A stretch of DNA of 64,000 bases from SZAS-18 sp038322235 (GCA_038322235.1 JBBQFQ010000022.1:13982-77981), one strand, 5' to 3'. Counted from the first letter of the stretch, positions 52,611-63,000 are shown. Program-made: numbers and translations. Notes: a model not told the origin generated them from the sequence alone.

Positions 52611-54095
52611 ATGACCAAATCCCGACGCTTAGTCGCCGTTTGCAACGCGGTGGGACTTATCCTTCTCGCTGGCTATACGTTTCTGATTCCCGCCTTCCTG
52701 CTCACGCGCGACCTCACGGACCCGGCGTGGCAGTCTGAAGCCGTTCCGTCCATCGCCTGGCGCTTGCATCGCCGCCTGGCGGAGCGGATCGCGCGCTGGG
52801 CGCCGGAGCGCGTGCGCTCGAAGCGGGCCACCCTGCTTTCCACCCATCATGTCGCCGACACCGAGTGGCCGGTGTTCAGCTGTGTGTTCTATCTCTGGGC
52901 GACGGAGGCGCTGCAGCTCGAGGCGCGGAAGGACGCGACGTTTCAAGGTCCGCTCCCCGCGGAGTATGCCCGTGAGGCCGTCGAAGCGGCGGCCGCGCTC
53001 GTCGCGGATCCCGGACACGCGGAATGGGTCCGCAAGCATTGGGGAGATGACTACCTGAAGTCCGGGAATCTGTTCTACCGGATGCTCCTCATCAGTGGCC
53101 TCACAAGTTACGAAAAGCTGACCGGCGAGCGCAAATATCGAGATTTGCTCGCGGGTCAGGTCGAATCACTGGCGGCCGAGCTCGATCGATCGCCTCACGG
53201 ATTGCTCGATGACTACCCGGGGCAGTGTTACCCCATCGACATCCTTCCTGCGATCGCCGCGATTCGGCGCGCGGACGCGGTGCTTGGCACCGACCACGCG
53301 CGCTTCGCCGCCCAGGCCGTGCGCGGATTCCAGGGCGCCCGGCTCGATCCGCGCACGCAACTGCCCGCATACGTCGCGAACGCGGTGACTGGCGATGGAT
53401 CCGGATCGGCCCGCGGCGTCGGAATCGCCTCTGAGCTCATCTGGGCGCCGGAAGTCTGGCCCGAGACCGCGCGCGCCTGGTATCCGGCGTTCGAGAAGCA
53501 CTTCTGGCGCGAGAGCGCGTTCCTCGCGGGGGTGCGGGAGTATCCCGCCGGATCGGGCGCGCCGGACTGGTCTGCCGAGGTGGATGCCGGTCCGGTTCTC
53601 GCGGGGTATGGCACCACGGCATCCGCGTTCGCGATCGGCGCGGCGCGCGCCAATGGACGTTTTGATCAGGCGGGAGCGCTCGCGGCGGAGGCGCTCGTCG
53701 CCGGGTGGCCATTGCCCGATGGAACGTTGCTCGGCGCGCGCGTCCTTTCGAGTGTTTCGGACGCTCCGTTCGTCGGCGAATCGATTCTGCTTTTCGTTCT
53801 GACGCGCCAGCCGGCGGGTGGGGGAGCGACGGTCAGTGGGGGCGGACTTCCTCTCGTGGTCCCGCTCGGCGTGGCCGGTTACTTTCTGCTCGGGGGTTTC
53901 CTCGTCTGGCAGAGCGGCCGCCGGTTGCGTGCGACCTTCGCGGGGCCCCCCGCGGTTGGCGGGATGGACTGGCAAGTCTGGACGTGGCTCGCGCTGATGG
54001 CGGCCGGCCTGGCCGCATTTGTCTGGCTGCACCTCTTCGTCGCGCTCGCGTTCGGCCTGATGGCCCAATTCCTCCCGCGGGAGCCACGGGGGTGA
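52611..54095 (+). CDS. Membrane protein with large helical domain, unknown
   Basis: A 494-residue protein I do not recognise with confidence. One membrane helix near the N-terminus (VCNAVGLILLAGYTFLIPAFLL) and two near the C-terminus (LVVPLGVAGYFLLGGFLVW and a final Leu/Ala-rich pair) bracket about 360 residues of helical, Ala-rich sequence with aromatic patches (DDYPGQCYPIDILPAIAAI, GYGTTASAFAIGAARANG). The middle resembles alpha/alpha-toroid enzymes, but catalytic residues are not identifiable. An ATG at 52563 would add 16 residues; I chose 52611 as it starts just before the first helix. Confidence 0.72.
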   Translation: MTKSRRLVAVCNAVGLILLAGYTFLIPAFLLTRDLTDPAWQSEAVPSIAWRLHRRLAERIARWAPERVRSKRATLLSTHHVADTEWPVFSCVFYLWATEALQLEARKDATFQGPLPAEYAREAVEAAAALVADPGHAEWVRKHWGDDYLKSGNLFYRMLLISGLTSYEKLTGERKYRDLLAGQVESLAAELDRSPHGLLDDYPGQCYPIDILPAIAAIRRADAVLGTDHARFAAQAVRGFQGARLDPRTQLPAYVANAVTGDGSGSARGVGIASELIWAPEVWPETARAWYPAFEKHFWRESAFLAGVREYPAGSGAPDWSAEVDAGPVLAGYGTTASAFAIGAARANGRFDQAGALAAEALVAGWPLPDGTLLGARVLSSVSDAPFVGESILLFVLTRQPAGGGATVSGGGLPLVVPLGVAGYFLLGGFLVWQSGRRLRATFAGPPAVGGMDWQVWTWLALMAAGLAAFVWLHLFVALAFGLMAQFLPREPRG

Positions 54096-54101
54096 GCGCC
54101 A

Positions 54102-54689
54102 TCACCCCATCGGCTTTGGTCGCTGGCGGTAAAGCGCCGGATCGACGGCCGATGTCATCGCCCTCTCGTCGAGCGTGCCGCCGAGGAACTGATTGAGCCG
54201 CGCGGCGTGGCTCGCTGGTTCCGCCACGAGTTCATGGTAGGTGACCGATAGAAATGTAAAGGCCGACTGCGCCGTCATCCACCGCTCCACGTCGTCCATC
54301 TGCGCGGAAAAGATCCCGGCCAGTTGCGCCTCCGGGATGGCGGCGCCGGATTTGCCCTGGCGCTGCAGCATGGCGCGTTGCGAGGCGAGGACTTCCTCGA
54401 TCCGACGACGCATCCAGACGACTCGATACGTGAAACCGTCGAGCGGCAACTCGCGGAGGAGCAGGTGCACCATCTTGACGACCTTTCCCTCCGCCTCGGG
54501 GAGCCATCCGTGGTCGGATTTCACGCGCTTCACGCGCTCAAATTCGAGATAGCCCCGCGGATTGTCCGCATCCGCGACGCGGACGCCATCCGTCAGCGGT
54601 GCCATCCCGCCGGCCGCCAGCATTTGCATCATCAGCGAAGTCCCGGAGCGCGGAAGGCCGGAGACAATGGTGATGGGAGCGACGGGCAT
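54102..54689 (-). CDS. Sulfotransferase-family protein
   Basis: A short 195-residue member of the PAPS-dependent sulfotransferase family. The 5'-phosphosulfate loop is SGLPRSGTSLMMQML at the N-terminus, from ATG 54689. Later residues include VVWMRRRIEEVLASQRAML, the region expected to hold the 3'-phosphate binding Arg. It is shorter than typical (about 250-300), so it may be a minimal form. The acceptor is unknown. Its 3' end abuts that of the preceding convergent gene, 6 bases apart. Confidence 0.82.
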   Translation of the reverse strand: MPVAPITIVSGLPRSGTSLMMQMLAAGGMAPLTDGVRVADADNPRGYLEFERVKRVKSDHGWLPEAEGKVVKMVHLLLRELPLDGFTYRVVWMRRRIEEVLASQRAMLQRQGKSGAAIPEAQLAGIFSAQMDDVERWMTAQSAFTFLSVTYHELVAEPASHAARLNQFLGGTLDERAMTSAVDPALYRQRPKPMG

Positions 54690-54805
54690 GGAGACGAGAA
54701 CGATATCACGAGTCGCAGCTTGGCCGTCGGACTTTCCTCCACGGCCGGGAAAATTCGGGCTACCGCGATCGAGGGTCGGGCGGGCGGGGAGACGGCATTT
54801 TGCGG

Positions 54806-57373
54806 CTATCTCCACTCGTGCTTCGGATACCGGCGCTGGAGTTCCTGCTTCAGTTTCGGATAGCTCTCGCGCCAGAAGGTCGCGAGATCCTTCGTCACCT
54901 GGACCGGACGCATGTTTGGCGCGAGCACCTCGATCGTCACTGGAATCCGCCGGGCGGCGACGAAGAGTCCGCCTTCCACCCCGTACAGATCCTGAATCCG
55001 GGCGGCGATGACGGGCGGCTCGGCCGTCCCGGAGTACTTTACCTTCCGATTGCGACCGCCGGGGAGCTCGATCCGATCAGGCGCGTATTCCTCGACCCAC
55101 GCCTGCTGCTGTCCGCTCAGCCAGGATTTGAAGGTGTTCCAAACGGGCTTGTCCTTGATCTGATTGTACGTGAATGCCCCGAAACAAAGCTGCTCGAGCA
55201 GCGGCAGGCGGTCGTCCCACGCTAGCGGCGGCAGTTCGAGCTCCGGCATCCACTGGGCCAGTGAGTTCAGCCGGGCGACCCATTGCTCCACGCTCTCGTC
55301 GAGCTGCTCGAGCTTCAGCCGCCCCGCTTGGATCTCGGCCGCGAGTAGCGCGGCCGCGTCCTCGCGGGGCGGATCCTCCACGAGCTTTTCCGAGAGGGGC
55401 AGATCGCGGAAATACCGCCGGCGTCGCACGAAGACCCGGCGCTGCTGCGCGTCGTAAATCGTCTCGTCCTCGTCGCGGAGATCCTGCGGAAACATCTCCC
55501 GCAGCCAGTCCTCCTCGATCGCGGTGGCGAGGCTGATGAGCGTGTTTACCTCCGCGTCGCGGCCTTCGACCTCACGCACCTCGCCGGCAACGAAGAGCGG
55601 GGCGTTGTCCACGTGGCTCTCGCGGGCAAGCACGCCCCGGCGTCCGCCGACGAGCGCGCAGCGGAGCGTGCCGCCATCGAGCCGCTTCGCGACGTGATCA
55701 GCGAAGCCGGCCAGGATGCAGCGCCGGATATCCGCGCTCGGCGGCGTCGCCCCGATTTCGACGCTCAGGCCTTCATCGCGCGCGATCCGCAGGAACTGCC
55801 CGCTGAGCTCGGAAGCGGCGCGCGCGGAGAGGATGTGGATCCCCAGTTTCCGCAGCCGGCCGGGCTCGAAATCCGCTTTCTCCGCGTAGCGGAGCGCCCG
55901 CTGAAGGAGGAAGAAATCGCTCTCCTTTTCCCGCCCGAGCAGATCTTCGCGCAGCCCCTCGGTGGCCTTGTCCACCGGCCGCACGAAAAGCGAGCGGCCC
56001 TGCGTGAGCGCCGCGAGACGCGCTATGCTGGGAACACATTTTCGCTCCTCGGCCGCGAGAAGCATCCGCGCATAGCGCGGGTGGACCGGGAACGCGAGCA
56101 TCCGCCGGCCGAGCTCGGTGATCGGACCGTTCACGCCCCGCTCGATCGCTCCGAGGTTCTCGAGCAGTCGCTCCGCGCGGTCGAGCGAACGCCGTTCTGG
56201 CGCCTCCAGCCACCGGAACGCGTGCACATTCTCCACGCCGCCCGCCTTCAAGGTGAGGATCACCTCCGCGAGGTCGAGTCGCTTCACTTCCGGCAGTTCC
56301 TGACCCGCGCGGAGGAAATGATCGTCCTGCGTCCAGAGACGGACGCACACCCCGGGCGCGGTCCGACCGGCGCGGCCGGCCCGCTGGTCGGAGGAAGCGC
56401 GGCTGATCTTCTCAATCAGGAGCGTGTTGATGCCCCGGTAAGGATCGAATTTAGCGATCCGCGCCAGGCCGGAGTCGATCACGATCCGCACGCCGTCGAT
56501 CGTGAGGGAGGTTTCGGCCACATTGGTCGCGACCACGACCTTCCGATGACCGTACTCTCCGAGCGGGGCGAGCGCGGCGTCCTGCTCCTGCGGCGGGAGT
56601 TCGCCGTGGAGTGGTCGCGGCACCCAGACGCGCGCGAGAGCGGAACGATTCCGAATTTCCTGGATGGTTTTCGAGATCTCGAACGCCCCCGGCATGAAGA
56701 TGAGCGCGTCGCCCGTCGGGACCGATTGCGCGACGCGCTCGAGTTCGTCGGCCGCCATTTCCCAGGCGGGTCGGCCGAGATTCGCGCTGGATCTCCCGAT
56801 GAATTCGATGTCCACCGGGAATGTGCGGCCGGACGAGCTGAGCGTCGCACACGTTGGTCCGAGGTATCGTTCCAGCGCCGCGGTCTCGAGGGTCGCGGAC
56901 ATCACGATCAGCTTGAGGTCGGGGCGCGTGGATTCCTGAATCTGGAGGGCCCGGGCCAGCGTGATGTCGCCGAAGAGGTGGCGTTCGTGGAACTCGTCGA
57001 AAAGAATCGCACCAATCGCCGGGAGCCCGGGATCGCCGAGCATCTGGCGCAGGAGGATACCTTCCGTGACGAACTGCAGGCGCGTGTCCCGCGAGGTTTG
57101 GTTGTCGAAGCGGATCGTGTAGCCCACTTCGCGGCCCAGTCTCCCGCCGCGTTCCGACGCGACCCTGGTCGCCAGCATCCGCGTGGCGAGGCGTCGCGGC
57201 TGCAGGATCACCGCCCGCCGCGAGTCGCCGAGGAATCCATGCTCCAGCAGCATCTGCGGCACCTGAGTGGACTTGCCCGATCCCGTGGGCGCCTGCAGGA
57301 CCGCGCGGTTCGTCTGGCGCAGCCGGGTGACGAGCTCCGCCTCGAGGGCGTAGATGGGGAGATCGCGGGCCAC
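54806..57373 (-). CDS. hrpB: ATP-dependent helicase HrpB
   Basis: DEAH-type RNA helicase-like protein of 855 residues from the GTG at 57373, which gives VARDLPIYALEAEL, close to the usual HrpB N-terminus. An ATG at 57496 would add 41 residues read through the heptad repeat and is unlikely. Motifs: Walker A APTGSGKST, DEFHERHL box, SAT in VMSATLETAAL, and QRAGRAGR. The C-terminal HrpB domain ends with RRYPKHEW. Its role in Gram-negatives is unclear. Divergent from xth. Confidence 0.93.
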   Translation of the reverse strand: MARDLPIYALEAELVTRLRQTNRAVLQAPTGSGKSTQVPQMLLEHGFLGDSRRAVILQPRRLATRMLATRVASERGGRLGREVGYTIRFDNQTSRDTRLQFVTEGILLRQMLGDPGLPAIGAILFDEFHERHLFGDITLARALQIQESTRPDLKLIVMSATLETAALERYLGPTCATLSSSGRTFPVDIEFIGRSSANLGRPAWEMAADELERVAQSVPTGDALIFMPGAFEISKTIQEIRNRSALARVWVPRPLHGELPPQEQDAALAPLGEYGHRKVVVATNVAETSLTIDGVRIVIDSGLARIAKFDPYRGINTLLIEKISRASSDQRAGRAGRTAPGVCVRLWTQDDHFLRAGQELPEVKRLDLAEVILTLKAGGVENVHAFRWLEAPERRSLDRAERLLENLGAIERGVNGPITELGRRMLAFPVHPRYARMLLAAEERKCVPSIARLAALTQGRSLFVRPVDKATEGLREDLLGREKESDFFLLQRALRYAEKADFEPGRLRKLGIHILSARAASELSGQFLRIARDEGLSVEIGATPPSADIRRCILAGFADHVAKRLDGGTLRCALVGGRRGVLARESHVDNAPLFVAGEVREVEGRDAEVNTLISLATAIEEDWLREMFPQDLRDEDETIYDAQQRRVFVRRRRYFRDLPLSEKLVEDPPREDAAALLAAEIQAGRLKLEQLDESVEQWVARLNSLAQWMPELELPPLAWDDRLPLLEQLCFGAFTYNQIKDKPVWNTFKSWLSGQQQAWVEEYAPDRIELPGGRNRKVKYSGTAEPPVIAARIQDLYGVEGGLFVAARRIPVTIEVLAPNMRPVQVTKDLATFWRESYPKLKQELQRRYPKHEWR

Positions 57374-57376
57374 TTT

Positions 57377-57418
57377 GAACGTCGAACGTCGAACATCGAA
57401 CGCTGAACGTCGAAGTTT
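57377..57418. repeat. Heptad repeat (TTCGANG type) at the hrpB start
   Basis: Six seven-base units on the plus strand (GAACGTC, GAACGTC, GAACATC, GAACGCT, GAACGTC, GAAGTTT), directly preceding the hrpB GTG. In the direction of hrpB they read as (TTCGACG)n. Confidence 0.85.
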
Positions 57419-57530
57419 TTCGCGAAGCGACTTCCATTCGAATGCGGCCGTCGCTCGCCCGCGGCGGAAATCGGGCGTCGTCGTCGAACTTGGCAAAATC
57501 CGTGGCCGGAGGCGCTTCAGGGTTCAGAAT

Positions 57531-57572
57531 TTCGAAGTTCAAAGTTCGATGTTCGACGTTCGAAGTTCACCG
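57531..57572. repeat. Heptad repeat (TTCGANG type) at the xth start
   Basis: Six units in the gene direction (TTCGAAG, TTCAAAG, TTCGATG, TTCGACG, TTCGAAG, TTCACCG) ending 14 bases before the chosen xth GTG. With the 57377 copy it forms an inverted pair around 112 bases. Confidence 0.85.
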
Positions 57573-57586
57573 TGGTTGTTTGCGGC

Positions 57587-58339
57587 GTGAAAATCGTCTC
57601 CTGGAACGTGAACGGAATCCGCGCCGTGCTGCGGAAGAATTTTCTCGAGTTTCTCGAGGAGGAGAATCCCGACGTTCTCTGCCTTCAGGAGACGAAGGCG
57701 ACGGCGGCGGATGTCGAGCCGGTCTGGCCGGGGCACTACGGAGTGCATTGGAACAGCGCGATCAAGAAGGGTTACTCCGGCACCGCGATTTTCACGAAAA
57801 CACCTCCGCGGAACGTGACGCAGGGGATCGGGGCGAAGGCGCACGACAACGAGGGACGGGTGCTGACGGCCGAATACGACGATTTCTTCCTCGTGAACGT
57901 CTACGTCCCAAATTCCCAGCGGGAGCTCACCAGGCTGGAGTATCGCCAAAAGTGGGATCGGGCCTTCCTTCGCTATCTCCGGAAACTCGAGCAGACGAAG
58001 CCGGTCATTTTCGGAGGTGACCTCAACGTGGCGCACACGGAGATCGACCTGACGAATCCGAAGGCGAACGTGAAAAACCACGGATTCACTCCCGAGGAGC
58101 GCAAAGGCTTCGGCGCGTTCGTGAAGGCAGGCTTCGTCGACTCGTTTCGCGAGTTTGAGAAGTCGGGCGGCCACTACACGTGGTGGAGCGTGATGAGCGG
58201 CGCGCGGGCTCGCAACGTGGGCTGGCGCATCGACTACCTGTTGCTTTCCCAGGCGCTCCGCCCCCGCTTGAAGCACGCGTTCATCCGGCCCCACATCCTC
58301 GGCTCGGACCACTGTCCAGTGGGCATTGAGCTGGCGTGA
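57587..58339 (+). CDS. xth: Exodeoxyribonuclease III
   Basis: AP endonuclease and 3'-5' exonuclease of base-excision repair, 250 residues. GTG at 57587 gives VKIVSWNVNGIRAVLRKN, the standard N-terminus; another GTG 15 bases upstream adds five residues. Catalytic motifs are LCLQETKA, GGDLNVAHTEIDL, WRIDYLL and the closing GSDHCPVGIEL. Divergent from hrpB, with heptad repeats in the gap. Confidence 0.94.
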   Translation: MKIVSWNVNGIRAVLRKNFLEFLEEENPDVLCLQETKATAADVEPVWPGHYGVHWNSAIKKGYSGTAIFTKTPPRNVTQGIGAKAHDNEGRVLTAEYDDFFLVNVYVPNSQRELTRLEYRQKWDRAFLRYLRKLEQTKPVIFGGDLNVAHTEIDLTNPKANVKNHGFTPEERKGFGAFVKAGFVDSFREFEKSGGHYTWWSVMSGARARNVGWRIDYLLLSQALRPRLKHAFIRPHILGSDHCPVGIELA

Positions 58340-58474
58340 GAGTGCGACCGCGGGAGGTTCGCCGAGCGGTCCTTTTTGACGGCCGCACGCGGACTCCGCG
58401 GAATTGACACTGCTTCCGCCAGCGTTGACACCCACTAGCGCTTGTGCTGTCTAGCGGGTCGAGCTACTTTCCGT

Positions 58475-58969
58475 ATGCGATGCCCCAAGTGCGCGAGCAT
58501 TGAAGACAAGGTAATTGACTCGCGACCGGTGAATCACTCGGTCGGGATCCGGCGTCGCCGGGTCTGTCTGAAGTGCGGCTTTCGATTTACGACCTACGAG
58601 GAGATTGAGCGCATCGACACCCGCGTCGTGAAGCGCGACGGGCGCCACGAGCCTTTCGACCGCAGCAAATTGCTCGCGGGGATGGTGGGGGCCTGCAAGA
58701 AGCGGCCGGTCAAGCTGGAGGCGCTCGAGAAGGCGGCGGATGACATCATCGCGGAAGTCGAGGCCGTGCATGACCGCGAGGTGCCGTCCCGCTTGATCGG
58801 CGTGAAGGCGATGGAGAAGCTGCACGAGCTCGATCCGGTGGCTTATGTCCGGTACGCCTCTGTCTATCGCCGCTTTGAAGAGGTGGGGGAATTCATCGAT
58901 GAGATCAAGCAGCTGACCAAGCGCCCGAAACTCAACATGGCTCAGCCGGAACTGTTTCTGGCGCTTTGA
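58475..58969 (+). CDS. nrdR: Transcriptional repressor NrdR
   Basis: ATP-cone repressor of ribonucleotide reductase genes, 164 residues from ATG 58475. Zinc ribbon Cys3, Cys6, Cys31 and Cys34 (MRCPKC and CLKCG). The ATP-cone has VVKRDGRHEPFDRSKL and MEKLHELDPVAYVRYASVYR. The C-terminal tail (MAQPELFLAL) is a small extra. Two TTGACA elements at 58404 and 58425 precede it, but without a clear -10. It is followed by a HIT gene 8 bases on. Confidence 0.95.
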   Translation: MRCPKCASIEDKVIDSRPVNHSVGIRRRRVCLKCGFRFTTYEEIERIDTRVVKRDGRHEPFDRSKLLAGMVGACKKRPVKLEALEKAADDIIAEVEAVHDREVPSRLIGVKAMEKLHELDPVAYVRYASVYRRFEEVGEFIDEIKQLTKRPKLNMAQPELFLAL

Positions 58970-58977
58970 CTTCGCCG

Positions 58978-59316
58978 ATGACGCTCTTCGAGAAAATCGT
59001 CGCACGGCAGATCCCTGCGGACATCGTCCATGAGGATGACGATCTCATTGCCTTTCGCGACCTTCATCCGCAGGCGCCCGTGCACGTGCTGATCGTGCCG
59101 AAGCGCTGCATTCCGCGGGTCTCCGAGGCCGGGGCGGCCGATGCGGGATTGCTGGGCCGGCTCTTGCTCGCAGCGGGGACGATCGCTCGCGAGCTCGGCG
59201 TGGCGGAGTCGGGGTTTCGCGTCACGATCAATAACGGGCGCGACGCGGGCGAAACCGTTCCCCACCTGCACGTTCATCTGCTGGCGGGCCGCGCGCTTGC
59301 CTGGCCGCCTGGCTGA
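58978..59316 (+). CDS. HIT family hydrolase
   Basis: A 112-residue histidine-triad protein. The active site is HLHVHLL at about 95-101. MTLFEKIVARQIPA and DLHPQAPVHVLIVPK are typical of the HinT branch, which hydrolyses adenosine phosphoramidates. Start at 58978 is eight bases after nrdR, so they form an operon, probably with the next membrane-protein gene. Confidence 0.93.
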   Translation: MTLFEKIVARQIPADIVHEDDDLIAFRDLHPQAPVHVLIVPKRCIPRVSEAGAADAGLLGRLLLAAGTIARELGVAESGFRVTINNGRDAGETVPHLHVHLLAGRALAWPPG

Positions 59317-59330
59317 CGCGAAGCTCCGCC

Positions 59331-59882
59331 ATGGTCGAAGCGCTCTTCCTCCTCGGCATGCTCGGCTGGCTCGTCGTCACGTGCTGGGAGTGGCTCGCCG
59401 CGCAGCCGGCGTTCGCGACATTTTGCGCCGGCTTTTTCTTTGTCCCGGTCGCCTATGTGACGGAACGGGCCCGCCTCGCGTTTGCGCACGATCTGCTTCC
59501 GCTCGACACCCGGCGCGAACGCACTCCGCTGCCGCCGGAGATTTTTTACTGGGAACTCCGCCGCGGGGCGCTGCTCCGGCAAAACCTCCTCCTCGGCGCG
59601 CTGAGCGCGATCGCGTGGGTCGCGGCGGCGGTGTACCCCGCCGGTTTCGCGCTAACATCCGTCCCGGTTCTCGGCTGGATTTTCGGCGCCTCCGCCATCC
59701 TCGGCACGGCCCGGGTCTTTGCCGGAACGTCGGTGTATTTTCACGCGAGTCAGTGGTTTGACCCCATGCGCCCGGCGATCATCGGCTGCTATCGGAAGAT
59801 GATGTTCTGGCTCTCCGAGGATGCCGGCTTTCTGGGTCGCCTCCGCCAGCCGACCGCGCAGCGAGAAAAGGCCGTTTATTAG
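59331..59882 (+). CDS. Integral membrane protein, unknown
   Basis: A 183-residue protein with four likely helices (LFLLGMLGWLVVTCWEWLA, FATFCAGFFFVPVAYV, LLGALSAIAWVAAAVYPAG, VPVLGWIFGASAILGTARV) and a short cytoplasmic loop rich in charged residues. I do not recognise the family. It is 14 bases downstream of the HIT gene and so belongs to the nrdR-HIT transcription unit. Confidence 0.75.
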   Translation: MVEALFLLGMLGWLVVTCWEWLAAQPAFATFCAGFFFVPVAYVTERARLAFAHDLLPLDTRRERTPLPPEIFYWELRRGALLRQNLLLGALSAIAWVAAAVYPAGFALTSVPVLGWIFGASAILGTARVFAGTSVYFHASQWFDPMRPAIIGCYRKMMFWLSEDAGFLGRLRQPTAQREKAVY

Positions 59883-60003
59883 TCCCGACAGGCGTTTCGC
59901 GGCGGGGAAAACAATCTCTTGGCCGCAGTGGTTTGGTGGGCTACACCGACGACGGCTCAGTTTGACGGATCTTCAAGGTCTCCCACCCCAGCGCAGTTCC
60001 CCC

Positions 60004-63000
60004 ATGTTGTTCCCGCTCCGCAAGCTCGTGCCGTCGTGGCTCAGTGCGATTTCGCTCTTCGCCGCCACCGCGCTTCCCGCCGCGCTGCCCAACGCCTGGC
60101 ACGTTCCTGATAACACGATCGTGAGCGGAAGCGGCGGGACGACGCCGACGATGCGGAATCCGCGCTTTGAGTTCGGCAACACGGGAACCGTGCGCGTTTT
60201 CTCGGGCGTGCAAAAGCTGGCCAACGGCTTCGGCACGGCCGACCAGAATGGAGGAACCGTCTATTACAAATCGGCCAGCCAGGGCACCTGGTCGACGGTC
60301 GCCCTCAGTTACCACCACGACTCGGGGAACGATCAGTACTGGTTCGCCGACCTCACCCTCGCGAACCTCGTCGCGGATGACGTCATCCAGTATTACATCC
60401 TCCTCACCTTCACTCCGGGCCCGGCAGATAACGCGTTTATCTATGGTGGGGGTGACAAGGGGGGTGCCCTGGTCACCGCGAACAACGGCGCCGCGAGTGC
60501 TGCTCCCTTCACGGTCCGAAATCGGGCCGCGTACATCTTTCACGCGGGGAATCGCGTGCTCAATGGCGCAACGACGCAGTTCTGGGCCAAAGTGGGCTAC
60601 GTCCCGGAGAACAACGACGTGACGAAAAAATGGGTCACGAACGGTGCGGTGTATTACACGACCGACGGGTCGACCCCGGCTGGTTCACTCGGGGTTCCGA
60701 GCGGCACGACGCAGGTTGCGACCATGGGTCTGGATCATCTGGAGGCTGATCCGAGCGTAGCGGGGAATGCGATGTGGTGGCGCGGTGACGTGATGAACCT
60801 GCCGACGTTCACGACGATCAAATACAAGCTCGGGCTGTGGAACGCCGCAAACAACGAAGAGAAGTTCGCCGACTACAACGCCCAGGCGGAGCAGGTGTTT
60901 TCCTACACGGTCGGTACCGTCGGCGATCCCTCGCTCACCGTGAACGGGGTGGAGGCAAACTACACGACGACCCACACGTACATCAATGAGGTGACGGGAA
61001 CCTCGACGAACTTCACCTTCAACTTCGCCCCGCACGATCCGCAGGTCGATCCCGCGACCGTGCAGGTTTTTACAAATCTGAACCGGCGGGATTTTGCGAC
61101 CCTCAAATACACCGATGTGAACGGCGTCTGGACGGAGGAGGGCATCAATCCGCCCAGCGGCGACGTCGTCTCCACCGATGACCTGCACTACTACAGGGCG
61201 TATCCCATGTCGGGTTCGCTGGCCGCTGGTTTCACGGTGAGCCTGGCGGCGACGAAGACCGGGGCATATCGCGCCACGGCGCGTTACAAGCAGACCGGTC
61301 AGTCGACGTGGATCTACTACAGCAGCAACGGCCGGCGCGACCACGCGCTGGTGATCTCGCCGGAGACGGCCCGGAACATGGTGATGTTCGAGTTGAACGC
61401 GATGACGGTCGAGAGCCAGGGAACGACGAGCGCGCTGCGCAGTACCTTCGTCGATCTCTACGACGGACCCGGCGCGCGGCCGTACAATAGCGTCAGTTCC
61501 CGCTTCAACCTCGACTACATCCGAAATCTCGGCGCGAACTGGCTTTGGTTTCAGCCGATTCACCCGGCGGGATACGCCGGCCGGCAGATCGATCCGGTGA
61601 CGGGCGCGATTTTTGAGACCGGCAGTCCGTACGCGGTGAAGAATTTTTTCGAGGTCTCGCCGCTGCTGGCCAAGAGCTACACGCCGAGCGCGATCTACAA
61701 TCCAAACGATGCGGGCGAGAACGCCGGCCGCGCGGCGGCGATGGTGGAATTCCAGGGCTTCGTCGCCGCGGCGGATGCGGCGGGCGTTTCCGTCATGCTG
61801 GACGCGCCGTTCAACCACACCGCCTACGACGGTGAGCTCAGCGTCAGCGGGGTGAAATACATTGCTCCCGGGACGGATCCGCGCGCGCTCATGCTCAACG
61901 TGGACACCCGCTTCTATTCGCGAAATGCCGACTACTGCCAGCGGGCCAGTCTCGTTTCTGGTCAGGGGCCGGCGGTCGCGCCGGATCGCGGCGACTTCGG
62001 GAAGTTTGGCGACGTCTACGACGTTTTCTTCGGCCGCTACTCGGCGCTGGTCTGCCAGAATCCGCAGGATGACCGGAGTTATCTCAACGAAAACGACGCG
62101 TTCTTTTACGTGGACGCAAACTGGACGTCCAAGGACCGCAATATCAACATCGATGGTCAGCTGCGCGACATCAACGTCACGCAGAACACCTGGAAATACT
62201 TCTCGGACTACATCCTGTTTTGGCTCGATCAGACCGGTTGCCCTGCTGGCACGAGTCTCGCGGATCAGGCTTACAAGGGGATCGATGGCTTGCGCGCGGA
62301 CTTCGGCCAGGGGCTGCCGCCGCAGTGCTGGGAGTATATGATCAACAAGGCGCGCAGCCGGAAATGGGCGTTCGTGTTCATGGCGGAGTCGCTCGACGGC
62401 GGCGCCGTGACCTACCGCAGCGGACGGCATTTCGACGTCCTGAATGAAAACATTGTCTTCCCCTACCAGAACGCGGCGACCGCCAGCGACTACCGAAACC
62501 TCTACGAGACCCGGCGGAACGCCTACGGGCAGGCCCTCGTACTGTTGAACAACACGAGCCACGACGAGGAGAACTACCTGGATCCGTTCCAGGCGTTCAT
62601 TCGCTTCTCGACCGCCGGATCGGTCGATGGCGTGCCGCTAATCTTCATGGGTCAGGAGCTGGGCATCTCCCGCACTTTCGGCTTCGACCGTTATGAGACG
62701 AATTTCGGCAAGCAGATCGCGCACTTCAAAAAATACAATTCGCTCCAGCCGATCTTCGCTCCGGGTAATCGCACCTACGCGCTCGATCAGCTCTACCCGA
62801 TCTACGCGGCGATCGGCCAGGCCCGCCAGTTCAGCCGGGCCTTGCGCTCCTCCAACCGATATTTCCTCGACCTCATCGGGGGCAGCCAGCAGCCGAGCGT
62901 CTTCAGCGTGGCGAAGTACGAGGCGGCGAACGCTTCGCCGAATTTCTCGGACGTGGTCTTCGCCTTCACGAATCTCGACCGCAACAACAACCAGGGCGGA

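Noticed and set aside
58404..58453. Tandem TTGACA promoters of nrdR
   Set aside because: Two good -35 hexamers exist, but -10 candidates match poorly. I noted them in the nrdR entry only.
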